Shown here: piece by piece, positions 26,404 through 35,407 of the stretch
How the letters are laid out: every line of letters starts with the position of its first letter
How positions within the stretch are numbered: position 1 is the first letter of the stretch
Assembly: GCA_944327275.1 (NCBI GenBank)
Contig: CALVHB010000045.1
Span: forward strand, 1-45,439
Source of the DNA: Candidatus Gastranaerophilales bacterium
GTDB lineage: Bacteria; Cyanobacteriota; Vampirovibrionia; Gastranaerophilales; Gastranaerophilaceae
Direction: 5' to 3'
Length of the DNA: 45,439 bases
Program-made: the position numbers and the translations under genes
The notes under the pieces: model-generated
Seen by the model: only the letters and a program-made list of their open reading frames with translations
Told to the model about the DNA's origin: nothing
Database searches by the model: none

Positions 26404-27550
26404 AAGAAATCCTAGAGACAACCAACCAATACAGAGTGTAATTATTTCTTCTCCAGATAAGACACTTTTGATTGTTGTAGCTTTCCTTGTTATAATAGGC
26501 TTTTTGGCTATATTTTCAGCAACAGCTCCTAAATGTCTTGATGAGGGAGGCAATCCTGCTCAGTTTTTAATAAAGCAATTAATATGCTTTGTAGTTGGAT
26601 TTTTTGGTCTTAAATTTTTTATGAACTATGATTATAAAAAACTGGCTGATTGGAATGTTGTTATAATGGCTTCTATTTTGATTGCTTTGTTTTTGGTTGA
26701 TTTTACACCTCTTGGTGTTACTGTAAATGGTGCAAAAAGATGGATTAATTTAGCTGGTTTTCAGCTTCAGCCTTCTGAGTTTGCTAAGCCTGCTGTTGTA
26801 TTACTGCTTGCAAATGCGTTTAGGAAAGATGCGAATTTATTAGATCAAAATAAGTGGGTTTGGGCATTTTTCCCAATAATAGCTATGGCCGGATTGATTT
26901 TTATACAGCCGAACTTGTCAATGGTAATTTTATTAGGAATGACTACGGTTGTTATGTATATGGCTGCCGGTGGATCTTTGAAATTATTTTTGAGTTGCGT
27001 AGGGGCAATGTTTGTAACTATTATTGTTGGTCTTACAACTATCATAAAGCCTTACCAGTTGCAACGTTTAAGAACTTGGCGTCATCCCGAGTCTGATCCT
27101 TTAGGAGCTGGTTATAATATTATTCAATCTCTTATTGCTTTTGCATCCGGAGGTTTTAGCGGGGTAGGTTACGGCGGATCTATTCAAAAGTTATCATATT
27201 TACCTGAATGTCATACTGACTTTATTTTTGCTATTATAGCTGAAGAATTAGGATTTGTAGGTTGTGTGCTTGTAATAGGGTTGTTCTTTACTTTTATGCA
27301 AAGAGGCTTTGTTATAGCAGCAAGGTGTCCTGATATGTATGGCAAGTTATTAGCTGTAGGTATTACATTTTCTATAGTATTTCAAGCATTTATGAATATG
27401 AGTGTAGCGAGTTCTTTTTTACCTACAACCGGTGTCCCTCTACCTTTTATTAGTTACGGAGGGTCTTCGTTAATTGTTTCTTTGATTATGGTTGGAATAC
27501 TTTTGAATATTTCAAAAAAGAGAATTAAGAAAATAAGGAATAGATATTAA
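26381..27550 (+). CDS. ftsW: Peptidoglycan glycosyltransferase FtsW (SEDS family)
   Basis: A polytopic SEDS protein that polymerises glycan strands at the septum with its partner penicillin-binding protein. It follows a basic N-terminal tail (SYQRSVRRNPRDN). Landmarks are AKRWINLAGFQLQPSEFAKP, the loop GYGGSIQKLSYLPECHTDFI with the conserved Glu-x-x-x-Asp, FAIIAEELGFVG and PLPFISYGGSSL. Position between murD and murG favours FtsW over RodA. I chose ATG 26381 (389 residues), overlapping murD by 23 bases. ATG 26351 is in frame, but no start has a well-placed Shine-Dalgarno, so coupling to murD is likely. Confidence 0.93.
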   Translation: MSYQRSVRRNPRDNQPIQSVIISSPDKTLLIVVAFLVIIGFLAIFSATAPKCLDEGGNPAQFLIKQLICFVVGFFGLKFFMNYDYKKLADWNVVIMASILIALFLVDFTPLGVTVNGAKRWINLAGFQLQPSEFAKPAVVLLLANAFRKDANLLDQNKWVWAFFPIIAMAGLIFIQPNLSMVILLGMTTVVMYMAAGGSLKLFLSCVGAMFVTIIVGLTTIIKPYQLQRLRTWRHPESDPLGAGYNIIQSLIAFASGGFSGVGYGGSIQKLSYLPECHTDFIFAIIAEELGFVGCVLVIGLFFTFMQRGFVIAARCPDMYGKLLAVGITFSIVFQAFMNMSVASSFLPTTGVPLPFISYGGSSLIVSLIMVGILLNISKKRIKKIRNRY

Positions 27551-28650
27551 TGGCTAGATATTTTATAACAGGTGGAGGCACCGGTGGACATATATACCCT
27601 GCAGTTGCTGTAGCGGAAAGACTTTTAGAAGAGGAAATTTATTATGTCGGAAACCCGAAAAATTTAGAGTATGATATTGTAACTCAAAAGGGGTTTAGAT
27701 TTTTGCCTGTATGTGTTCATGGAATGCCTCGTTCTTTAGGGGTTGATTTTGTAAAATGGGCTTTCCAACTTTTGTACGCTGTGTTTAAATGCTGTTTGTA
27801 CATTTTTAAATACAGGCCAGATGTCGTATTTGGTACAGGTGGATATGTTTCTGCTCCGGCGTTGTTGGCTGCAAAATTAATGAAAGTTCCTTATATGATG
27901 CATGATTGTGATGCCCAACCGGGACTTGTTACCAGAAAGATTTCGCCTTACGCTGCTTGTGTATCATTAGCTTTTGATTGTGCAGAAAAGTATATTAATA
28001 ATAAAAATTGTAAAATTAATGGTAATCCGATTAGAGAAAAATTTAAGTCTTTATCAAAACAGGAAGCTAGGAAAAATTTAGGAATTTCTGATAAATTAAC
28101 TTTGTGTGTTATGGGTGGATCGCAAGGTGCAAGAACTATAAATAATGCTACTGTTGAAATAATAAAAAAATTGAGTAATGAACTTGATATTCAGGTTATA
28201 TTTCAAACAGGTAAAAAGAATTTTGATATGGTGATTGAGCAGTTATTGTTGGCATATCCTGATTATGAACGAGATAATAATCTAATTATAAGACCCTATT
28301 TTGAAGATATGGTAACTGTTTTAAAGGCTTCTGATGTTGCGGTCTCTCGTTCAGGTTCTTTGAGTATTTCAGAAATTTGTGCTTCTGCAATAGCTCCAAT
28401 TTTTGTGCCATATCCGCATGCTGCAGCTGATCATCAGCGTAAGAATGCAAAGTTTATGTGTGATAAAAATGCAGGTTTGTATATAGAGGATGCAGAATTA
28501 TCTCCTCAAAAATTGTATGAAACAATCAGAGACTTGATTTCAAATACCGATAAATTACATGATTTGCAAAAAAATTCGTTAGCTCTTGCTAAGTTTGATG
28601 GTACGGAAATGATTGTTGCTCAGTTGAAAGATATAATAAATGGAAAATAA
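27550..28650 (+). CDS. murG: Lipid II synthase MurG (GT28)
   Basis: MurG adds GlcNAc to lipid I on the inner face of the membrane. The protein has 366 residues. Its N-terminal motif is TGGGTGGHIYPAVAVAERL; FGTGGYVSAP and MHDCDAQPGLV follow. The UDP-GlcNAc site shows VMGGSQGARTINNA and VAVSRSGSLSISEICA, then PYPHAAADHQRKNA. All match MurG. The ATG shares one base with the ftsW stop (TAATG). Residues 70-87 form the hydrophobic membrane-contact patch. Confidence 0.97.
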   Translation: MARYFITGGGTGGHIYPAVAVAERLLEEEIYYVGNPKNLEYDIVTQKGFRFLPVCVHGMPRSLGVDFVKWAFQLLYAVFKCCLYIFKYRPDVVFGTGGYVSAPALLAAKLMKVPYMMHDCDAQPGLVTRKISPYAACVSLAFDCAEKYINNKNCKINGNPIREKFKSLSKQEARKNLGISDKLTLCVMGGSQGARTINNATVEIIKKLSNELDIQVIFQTGKKNFDMVIEQLLLAYPDYERDNNLIIRPYFEDMVTVLKASDVAVSRSGSLSISEICASAIAPIFVPYPHAAADHQRKNAKFMCDKNAGLYIEDAELSPQKLYETIRDLISNTDKLHDLQKNSLALAKFDGTEMIVAQLKDIINGK

Positions 28651-29800
28651 TTATCAAAATGCAGTTGATTTACTTACTTCTCAAGGGAAATTTTATATTA
28701 ACTTGGGACTAGATAGAATGTTTAAAATTCTTGAGCTGTTAGGAAATCCTCAAGACAAGCTTAATTGTATTCATGTCGCAGGAACTAACGGTAAGGGTTC
28801 TGTATGTTCAATAATCAATTCTGTTTTGCAATACTCTGGTTTAAAAACCGGACTTTATACTAGTCCGCATATTTTTGATTATACTGAAAGAATTAAAATC
28901 AATAGTATTGATATTTCAAAAGGTGATTTTGTTGAATATGTTTTTAAAATTTGTGAATTAGCAGATAAATATGAAATTCATTTGACAGAATTTGAAATTT
29001 TAACTGCTGTAATGTTTAAATATTTTTCTGATAAAGATGTTGATGTGGTAATTCTAGAGACAGGACTTGGTGGACGTTTTGATGCTACAAATGTTATAAA
29101 AAAGAATTTGTGCTCAATTATTACTCATATTGATCTTGATCATACAGAAAGACTTGGGAATACTCGATCAAAAATTGCTTTTGAAAAGGCAGGAATTATC
29201 AAAAAAGGATGCCCTGTATTTACAAGCGAAGGATACGAAGAGATAAAGAACAAGGCTGATGAGTTAGATTCTTTATTTGTTTTGGTTTCTCCGTTTGAAG
29301 ATACTTCAAATCTTTCATTGAAGGGAATTTACCAGCAAGAAAATTTATCTCTTGCGTTGGCAGCAATAAGACATTTGTTTCCAAATATCTCAGAAGCTTC
29401 TATCCAAGAAGGGTTAAAATGTGTAAATCATCCTTGTAGGTTTCAAATGTGTGCGAAAAATCTTATTGTTGATGGTTCTCATAATCCTAATGGTGCAATG
29501 GCACTACGTGAAAGTTTGGATTTTTACTTCCCTAATGAAAAAAGATGTTTTGTTTTTGGTTGTTTAAAAAATAAAGATTATAAAGCTATGATGGATATTT
29601 TGTTTTCAAAGGGTGATGATATTTATTTTTATCATTTTAATAACAAAAACTCTTGCACTATAAGTGAATTGCAAGAGTCTTGTATATATCCTTCAAAAGT
29701 TTTTGAATCTTTGGAAAATTTGCCTGACGATTCTTTAAAGGTAGTATGTGGATCCTTTTACATGCTAAATGAAATTATTCCTGAGCATCTTGTGCATTAA
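28640..29800 (+). CDS. folC: Folylpolyglutamate synthase/dihydrofolate synthase
   Basis: A Mur-ligase-superfamily enzyme that adds glutamate to folates, and in most bacteria also makes dihydrofolate. Landmarks are VAGTNGKGSVCSII (P-loop), GLYTSPHIFDYTERI, ETGLGGRFDATNV, ITHIDLDHTERLG and VDGSHNPNGA. At 386 residues it is slightly short for FolC (about 420), because the C-terminal domain is compact. It overlaps murG by 11 bases, so it belongs to the wall operon, in the place where many bacteria have murC. It also overlaps the convergent glycosyltransferase gene by 26 bases, with no terminator between them. Confidence 0.93.
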   Translation: MENNYQNAVDLLTSQGKFYINLGLDRMFKILELLGNPQDKLNCIHVAGTNGKGSVCSIINSVLQYSGLKTGLYTSPHIFDYTERIKINSIDISKGDFVEYVFKICELADKYEIHLTEFEILTAVMFKYFSDKDVDVVILETGLGGRFDATNVIKKNLCSIITHIDLDHTERLGNTRSKIAFEKAGIIKKGCPVFTSEGYEEIKNKADELDSLFVLVSPFEDTSNLSLKGIYQQENLSLALAAIRHLFPNISEASIQEGLKCVNHPCRFQMCAKNLIVDGSHNPNGAMALRESLDFYFPNEKRCFVFGCLKNKDYKAMMDILFSKGDDIYFYHFNNKNSCTISELQESCIYPSKVFESLENLPDDSLKVVCGSFYMLNEIIPEHLVH

Positions 29801-31340
29801 CCATTTCATCAAACAAGTTGCTAACTACAGCAGGTTCAAAATCCGTGCAGGAATTCCATATTAAAGTAGGTTTTGGTTCTTTAATTGATGGACTTGGATA
29901 GTCACTGTTACAGAACCCTTTAAGCATATTGGTTGATCCATCTACATTTGATGTGAAATATTTGCAACAGCTGCATATTTTTAGAATAAAGCCGTAATCA
30001 CTTAGTTTTTGTCTGATTTCTTGCAAAGCATCTATCATTCTTAAATGTTTTCCTGTCACAAATTTCTTGTTTTTATACATAAATTTGATTTTAGCAAGTC
30101 CAGATTCTGATATGAATTCTAATTTGCAAGGTAATTCTCTTCCTGCAGAATTCATTACAAAAGCATCAATTGCAAGTTTTTCTGTCCCTTCTGCCATTTC
30201 TTCTTTTTGAAGAATTTTATTCCTGATGACTCTTACAGGAGGTAAGTTTTTAATTATATGACATAAGGAATATATTGGATAGAGGCAAAGAAGAAGAATT
30301 TCTCTAAATCTTAATTTTGAATTGATAAGACTTATGCCAAATCCAGCCAACAGAATTAAGAAGGTAAAAAATACTATTTTAAAATCAATAAAGAAATAGT
30401 ATCTGTAGGAGTGTTTCAAAACTACACCATAAATTAATAAAATCATCCAAATGTTAGGATTTAATAACGAAAAAGTATGTTCTGCAAATATATAGTTTTT
30501 TGTCCATATTTCTGAAAAACAATTTTTGAATAGTTCAAGTCTTGCAGATAATCTAGGTTTTCTGAACTCATAGTTCGCAGTATCCACATAGGTCTGAATA
30601 TTTGGGTTGAATGTACAAGGAGCTTTAATTTTAGATAAAAGCATACTATATTTTAATTCAGAGTTAATATCTTTGAAATCAATACAGCCTATTTCATCCA
30701 CTATATCCTTTTTAATTATGAAAACACCTGAGTCAGCACTTGCAGCAAGACCAAATAAAGAACGAGCTTTTCTCATAAAATTCATATGATACTTTTGATA
30801 AGCTGCTTTTATTTTGTCTACAGGTCCAATGTTATCTGTGATGATAAGAGTTTCTCCACTCAAAGCGCTGTTGTGCATAAGAGCAGCATTTACTGTTGAT
30901 AAAAAGTCAGAAGGAATACTTCTGTCAGCATCTAAGAATACATAAGAATCTATAGTTTGATCATTTGCGAGTTTTTCAACAAGCATTGATACTGCTTGGT
31001 CTTTACCTACAGTTCCAACGTTTTTTATGTCAATCAGATTTACAAATTTTTCGTCGATGAATAATTGTTCAGATCCATCAGAGCAGTTATCCAAAATTAC
31101 AAAAACTCTAAAATTGTTAATCGGATAATCCTGCATTTTTAATTCTTTTATAAGGTTATCAAGAGTAATTCGATTATTTCTTGCATAAATTATAACTGCA
31201 AGATTATCTTTTTCAGAGTACTGAGCGTATCTTTTTTCTATCTTGAATGGTTTATCGTTTAAATTTCTAATTGCCAATGCAAGAAAGTATAAAGAGTATA
31301 CCGCAACATATAAGTATAAAATGTTTAAAATTAATTCCAT
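29775..31340 (-). CDS. Membrane GT2 glycosyltransferase with Cys-rich C-terminal domain
   Basis: A 521-residue protein. An N-terminal membrane anchor (5-25) precedes a GT-A domain with LAVIIYARNN, VILDNCSDGS and FLDADRSIPS (the DxD-like metal site). RARSLFGLAASADSGVF-like acceptor-loop sequence lies near residue 200. Three or so further hydrophobic helices (about 300-370) follow. The last 150 residues are a separate soluble domain with a Cys pattern (CSCCKYF, FCNSD, NSCTDF) that may bind metal or redox groups. Substrate and product are unknown. GGGAAAGGA precedes the ATG. Its 3' end overlaps folC on the other strand. Confidence 0.8.
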   Translation of the reverse strand: MELILNILYLYVAVYSLYFLALAIRNLNDKPFKIEKRYAQYSEKDNLAVIIYARNNRITLDNLIKELKMQDYPINNFRVFVILDNCSDGSEQLFIDEKFVNLIDIKNVGTVGKDQAVSMLVEKLANDQTIDSYVFLDADRSIPSDFLSTVNAALMHNSALSGETLIITDNIGPVDKIKAAYQKYHMNFMRKARSLFGLAASADSGVFIIKKDIVDEIGCIDFKDINSELKYSMLLSKIKAPCTFNPNIQTYVDTANYEFRKPRLSARLELFKNCFSEIWTKNYIFAEHTFSLLNPNIWMILLIYGVVLKHSYRYYFFIDFKIVFFTFLILLAGFGISLINSKLRFREILLLCLYPIYSLCHIIKNLPPVRVIRNKILQKEEMAEGTEKLAIDAFVMNSAGRELPCKLEFISESGLAKIKFMYKNKKFVTGKHLRMIDALQEIRQKLSDYGFILKICSCCKYFTSNVDGSTNMLKGFCNSDYPSPSIKEPKPTLIWNSCTDFEPAVVSNLFDEMVNAQDAQE

Positions 31341-31542
31341 AATAATCCTTTCCCTATAACATTCTATTTGAAAGCATGTTAAAAATCCATTACATGTTAA
31401 TAAATTTGTAGAATAATCTTGGAGTATCTTATTGCTATTGTGGATTAAAATTCTAATTGTTATAAGAATTAATCAAAAAAAATCAATTAGGACTAATGAA
31501 TTAAAAAAGAATTATTGCATAATTAAGAAAAAGGGGCCTAAT

Positions 31543-32247
31543 ATGCTAAAACAGATATTATTGATTTTATTTATGATGTTTTTTACTCCAGTGGTGGCAT
31601 TTGCTCAGAACTTTGCACCGGATGAAATTATAAATATAAATGTATATGAAAAAATAAATCCTGCAATAGTTTCTATTGATGCAAATTTAGAAGATGGATT
31701 TTCTGCCGGGACAGGTTGTATTGTTCGTTCTGATGGGGTAATTTTAACCGGTTCTCATGTAATAGAGGGTGCAAAAGATATTGAGGTGACAACTTCCGAC
31801 GGAAAAATATATAAAGCTTCAATTCTTGCTAAAATGGGGAAAAATAAAGATTTAGCTTTGTTAAAGATAAATCCTAAAGATTCTATGAAAACAATTAAAT
31901 TTGGTAATTCAGAGGAAATAAAAGTTGGTCAAAAAGTTTTGTCGATAGGAAACCCATTTGGCTTTTCAGGAACACTGACATCAGGTATTGTCTCTAGAAT
32001 TGACTACGCAAAAGGTCGTATACAAACTGATGCTGCAATTAACCCCGGGTGTTCTGGGGGACCTTTGTTAAACTCTCAGGGAGAAGTAATAGGAATATCT
32101 CAGTCAATTTATAATCCTGACAATAATATCTCAAATATAGGTATAGGTTTTGCAATTCCGATTAATGATGCAAAACAATTTATAGAAACTGCTAAGCTTT
32201 ATGAAATTCCTTTGAATGGTAAAAAACGTTTTGCGTTTAAAGAATAA
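31543..32247 (+). CDS. Secreted trypsin-like serine protease (HtrA/DegP-type, no PDZ)
   Basis: An S1C-family protease of 234 residues. A signal peptide (MLKQILLILFMMFFTPVVAFA) ends at a likely A-x-A cleavage site, so it acts outside the inner membrane. The catalytic triad is H72 (TGSHVIEGA), D103 (NKDLALL) and S171 (NPGCSGGPLL). Cys replaces the usual Asn just before the catalytic Ser. The PDZ domain of HtrA/DegP is absent; only a short tail follows. I chose ATG 31543, which has AAAGGGG 6 bases upstream; the frame is open further to 31432, but that segment lacks a signal peptide. Confidence 0.88.
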   Translation: MLKQILLILFMMFFTPVVAFAQNFAPDEIININVYEKINPAIVSIDANLEDGFSAGTGCIVRSDGVILTGSHVIEGAKDIEVTTSDGKIYKASILAKMGKNKDLALLKINPKDSMKTIKFGNSEEIKVGQKVLSIGNPFGFSGTLTSGIVSRIDYAKGRIQTDAAINPGCSGGPLLNSQGEVIGISQSIYNPDNNISNIGIGFAIPINDAKQFIETAKLYEIPLNGKKRFAFKE

Positions 32248-32266
32248 GTAAAGTTTTATAATTATT

Positions 32267-32297
32267 TTGACTCTGTTTAATTCTTTCATGCTATAGT
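32267..32297 (+). promoter_or_regulatory. Promoter of ilvE
   Basis: TTGACT at 32267-32272 and TATAGT at 32292-32297 are 19 bases apart. A TGC directly before the -10 box makes it an extended -10 promoter. A strong Shine-Dalgarno (AAGGAGG) follows just before the ATG at 32323. Confidence 0.5.
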
Positions 32298-32322
32298 AAG
32301 TTTATAAAGCTAAGGAGGAATT

Positions 32323-33237
32323 ATGACAGAGTTTTATTTTATGAATGGAGAATTTGTTGAAGCTTCTAAAGCTATGATTCCCGTTCGCACACATGCATTC
32401 CTTTATGGAACAGCTGTTTTTGAAGGTATAAGAGCTTATTGGGATGAAGAAGAAAAACAACTATACGCATTCAGAGTTCCTGAGCATTATGAAAGACTTC
32501 AAAGAAGTGCAAAAATTATGTGGATGGAAAGCCCATATTCTGTTGAAGAGTATTGTGAAATTACAAAAAAATTGTTGGCTAAAAATGAGTACAAACAAGA
32601 TTGTTATATGCGTCCAACCCTTTATAAATCAGCTCAAAAAGTTGGACCTGGTTTATATGACAATGAAGACTCATTTTTAATAATTTCAAACAAAATGGGT
32701 GACTACATTGATACATCAAAAGGTTTGAAAGTTTGTGTTTCAAGCTGGAGAAGAAATAGTGATAATGCAATTCCTCCTAGAGCAAAAGTTGCAGGTTCTT
32801 ATGCTAACGCAGCTTTAATTAAAACTGATGCTCACAATATGGGATTTGATGATGCTGTTGTATTAGATGAAGCAGGACAAGTTACAGAAGGTTCTGCGAT
32901 GAATTTATTCTTGGTACAAAACGGAAAACTTGTGACTACAATGAAAACTGATAACATTTTAGTCGGTGTTACCAGAAATACTATTATGGAACTTGCAAGA
33001 GATGTTCTTGGTATTGAGACTGAAGAAAGAGCTATTGACAGAACTGAATTATATATTTCAGATGAAGCGTTCTATTGCGGTACAGGTGCTCAAGTTAGTC
33101 CGATTGTTGAAATTGATGGCAGAAAATTGGGCAATGGAGAACTTGGTCCTATTTCAAAAGAACTTCAAAAACTTTATTTTGATGTTGTAAAAGGAAAAGT
33201 TCCAAAATATAAAAAATGGTGTATGCCAATTTACTAG
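32323..33237 (+). CDS. ilvE: Branched-chain amino acid aminotransferase
   Basis: A fold-type IV PLP enzyme that makes valine, leucine and isoleucine from their 2-oxo acids. It has 304 residues. Landmarks are HAFLYGTAVFEGIRAY, YMRPTLYKSAQKVG, K155 in RAKVAGSYANAALIK (the PLP lysine) and VTEGSAMNLFLV. It acts in the same pathway as IlvC, encoded 15 kb away in this window. A terminator follows 6 bases after the stop. Confidence 0.96.
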   Translation: MTEFYFMNGEFVEASKAMIPVRTHAFLYGTAVFEGIRAYWDEEEKQLYAFRVPEHYERLQRSAKIMWMESPYSVEEYCEITKKLLAKNEYKQDCYMRPTLYKSAQKVGPGLYDNEDSFLIISNKMGDYIDTSKGLKVCVSSWRRNSDNAIPPRAKVAGSYANAALIKTDAHNMGFDDAVVLDEAGQVTEGSAMNLFLVQNGKLVTTMKTDNILVGVTRNTIMELARDVLGIETEERAIDRTELYISDEAFYCGTGAQVSPIVEIDGRKLGNGELGPISKELQKLYFDVVKGKVPKYKKWCMPIY

Positions 33238-33243
33238 AGAATT

Positions 33244-33276
33244 AAAATCCCTCCCTTGCTGAGGGAGGGATTTTTT
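33244..33276 (+). terminator. Terminator of ilvE containing the Shine-Dalgarno of the next gene
   Basis: A 13-bp stem (33244-33256 with 33262-33274) with a 5-base loop and a run of six T, a textbook terminator. Its 3' arm GGGAGGG (33263-33269) is also a good Shine-Dalgarno 7 bases before the ATG at 33277. Any transcript crossing it would have that site hidden in the hairpin. Confidence 0.85.
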
Positions 33277-34020
33277 ATGGAGCATTTTATGATAGCTTTT
33301 CTTGGATTATGTGTCCAAAATTTGATAAAGAGTATAAGATATATTTTTCAGGTTCGTTTTTCTTCAATTTTGTCCCAAGCGGCCTCGATTAGCTATGATT
33401 CTTTACCAATCTCTTTGATAATAGCTTTTATTGCAGCTGCAGTAATTGCAATTCAAGTTTCCAAGCAATTCTTAATGAGTGGTGCTGAAGCATATATTGG
33501 AGGTACGATTGCTGTTGTAATGATTCGAGAAATTGCTCCGGGATTTGTTGCCTTGGCTATCGGTGCAAGAGCCGGTACTGCTATTTCTGCAGAAATAGCA
33601 AACATGCAAGTAACATCGCAGGTAGATGCAATGAAAACCTTAAAAGTTGATCCTGTAGGATATTATTTTACTCCTAGAATTATTGCTGCAGCTGTTACTG
33701 TTCCTATGGTTGTTTTGTTAGCAGAGTTTGTAGGTATTGTTGGAGGAATGTTTGTTTCTCAGGCTACAATTAATTTACATCCTGCAAGGTATATGACATC
33801 GGCTTGGTTATGGATTTCTACTCGTGATATTTATATAAGTTTGTTAAAAGCATCTATATTTGGTGCTTTGATAGCTTTAGTATGCGCAACTCAGGGATAC
33901 GAAACAAAGGGCGGAGCAAAAGAAGTCGGGGTATCAACTACTCAGGCTGCTATTATTTCAACAGTGTATATGTTAGTAGCAGACTTTTTAATAAACCTTG
34001 TTTTCTACATAATAAAGTAA
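33277..34020 (+). CDS. MlaE-family ABC transporter permease
   Basis: A 247-residue permease of the MlaE/YrbE family, which moves phospholipids across the envelope. Five to six hydrophobic segments are visible. The family core ISLIIAFIAAAVIAIQ, the sequence MIREIAPGFVALAIGARAG with the IAPVL-like and ARAG motifs, and AEIANMQVTSQVDAMKTL are present. The MlaF ATPase and the MCE-domain MlaD partners are not adjacent. I chose ATG 33277, placed right after the terminator T-run. The frame is open from a TTG at 33256 inside the hairpin, which is less likely. Confidence 0.9.
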   Translation: MEHFMIAFLGLCVQNLIKSIRYIFQVRFSSILSQAASISYDSLPISLIIAFIAAAVIAIQVSKQFLMSGAEAYIGGTIAVVMIREIAPGFVALAIGARAGTAISAEIANMQVTSQVDAMKTLKVDPVGYYFTPRIIAAAVTVPMVVLLAEFVGIVGGMFVSQATINLHPARYMTSAWLWISTRDIYISLLKASIFGALIALVCATQGYETKGGAKEVGVSTTQAAIISTVYMLVADFLINLVFYIIK

Positions 34021-34022
34021 AA

Positions 34023-35405
34023 TTAAACCAGATATTTTTGGACAGTTTCTTTTGTGAAAATTTCTATGCTATCTTTTGAGTGTATGAATATCATACAACT
34101 GATTAATGATTTAAGTGTTTCAAAATCTGAGAAAGACAATTTATATCTTAAATCTTCCATATTATTTGCTAAAAATTCCATTATAATTGTTTTATTGTCA
34201 AATACTAAGCTAGAGAAATAATCAAATGAGTCTTTTGATTTTATTCCTTCTAGATAGACAATATCTGGAGATTGAAACTCAATAAATCTTGAGGCTTTGT
34301 CCATGTTAAATCCGACATTTTCGTTAAGTTCGCATTGGTGAACGCCTTTTAGCTCGTATTTTGCAATACTTTCAAGAGTCATAATATTCTTTTTCATTTC
34401 AGCAGCTTTTAAAAGTAAAGAATATATGATATGTGTTTTTCCGCTAAGAGGAGACCCGCAGACAATAATTATACCAGGGTTATTGAGTGCAGATTCAATA
34501 ACTTTAAGATTTGATTCTGATTTTATTATTTCATTAAGCTGTCTGGGCGGTTTGTAAATTTTTAGGAATATTCTTTCTCCCATAATTGTAGGGAATGTAG
34601 AGATGCTTGCAATAACAGACATATTATCAACTTTAAAGTTTAGTTTCCCAAGTTGAGGAACTTCGCTTACAGAGGCATCAAGTTTTGACAATGTTTTTAG
34701 TTTTGCAACAAATGATGTTGTAAGAGCCTGAGGAATGTTACCCTTATTGAAGATTTCTCCATCTTTTTTAAAGTTTACACCAAGTCCGTTGTTTTCTCTC
34801 TGAAAATTTATCTCATGAGTGTTTTCAATTATTGCTTGCTTTAAAATTGCATTTATTATTTTTTGAATATGACTATCTGACAAATCTTCACTGTGTAGCT
34901 CATCTCTCCAATCAAATTCAATACTGCTTAGTGTAGAAATTTCTCCCACAGATACTTCTGTTTTATAGTTTTCATCAATTTTTTTTAGGATACTGCTTTC
35001 GGAAGATATTACAGGTTCTATAGAGCATTCCGCAGTTTCTATAATTTTATCAATTGCAAAAAGGTCCAAAGGATCTGCCATTGCTACTGTTAGAGTATCT
35101 TCAATTTTAAAAAGTGGAATAATTCTAAATCTTTTTGCATCTGCATAGTTTATGTATTTTATACATTTTTGATCAAGTGTATAATCATTAAGATTAACGT
35201 ATGGGATATGAAGCTTTGATTCTAAAAATTTAAGAATGGCTTCTTCTGATATTGCTCCTGAATTTATAAGGGCTTGACCAATGTTAATATTTTGCGCATT
35301 TGCAATCTCTTCAGCTTGTTCAATTGTTTCATAAGGAACAAGACCAGCTCTAACTAAGTCATACTTTAATTTTTCCAGAGTTTTGTTTGTGACTGAGGTT
35401 TCCAT
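34023..35405 (-). CDS. Degenerate GspE/PilB-like protein with N-terminal MshEN-type domain
   Basis: A 460-residue protein. Residues 10-145 match the N-terminal domain of type II secretion/type IV pilus ATPases (INIGQALINSGAISEEAILK, then LTVAMADPLDLFAID). The C-terminal part is a GspE-like ATPase with an intact P-loop GSPLSGKT (317-324). The other motifs are altered: the Asp-box EDP is LES, the Walker B VGE is LEG (DIVYLEG, 381-387), the His-box is lost, and there is no zinc tetra-Cys insert. Hydrolysis is therefore doubtful. It lies 2 bases downstream of a response regulator, suggesting a signalling or scaffold role in a pilus-like system. Confidence 0.82.
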   Translation of the reverse strand: METSVTNKTLEKLKYDLVRAGLVPYETIEQAEEIANAQNINIGQALINSGAISEEAILKFLESKLHIPYVNLNDYTLDQKCIKYINYADAKRFRIIPLFKIEDTLTVAMADPLDLFAIDKIIETAECSIEPVISSESSILKKIDENYKTEVSVGEISTLSSIEFDWRDELHSEDLSDSHIQKIINAILKQAIIENTHEINFQRENNGLGVNFKKDGEIFNKGNIPQALTTSFVAKLKTLSKLDASVSEVPQLGKLNFKVDNMSVIASISTFPTIMGERIFLKIYKPPRQLNEIIKSESNLKVIESALNNPGIIIVCGSPLSGKTHIIYSLLLKAAEMKKNIMTLESIAKYELKGVHQCELNENVGFNMDKASRFIEFQSPDIVYLEGIKSKDSFDYFSSLVFDNKTIIMEFLANNMEDLRYKLSFSDFETLKSLISCMIFIHSKDSIEIFTKETVQKYLV

Positions 35406-35407
35406 AA

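Noticed and set aside
29649..29678. Inverted repeat ACTCTTGCA...TGCAAGAGT as a terminator
   Set aside because: It lies inside the folC coding region about 120 bases before its stop and has no T-run after it. It is most likely chance within coding sequence.
31432..31542. N-terminal extension of the serine protease
   Set aside because: The signal peptide begins at ATG 31543, which has AAAGGGG upstream. The extension would bury the signal peptide.
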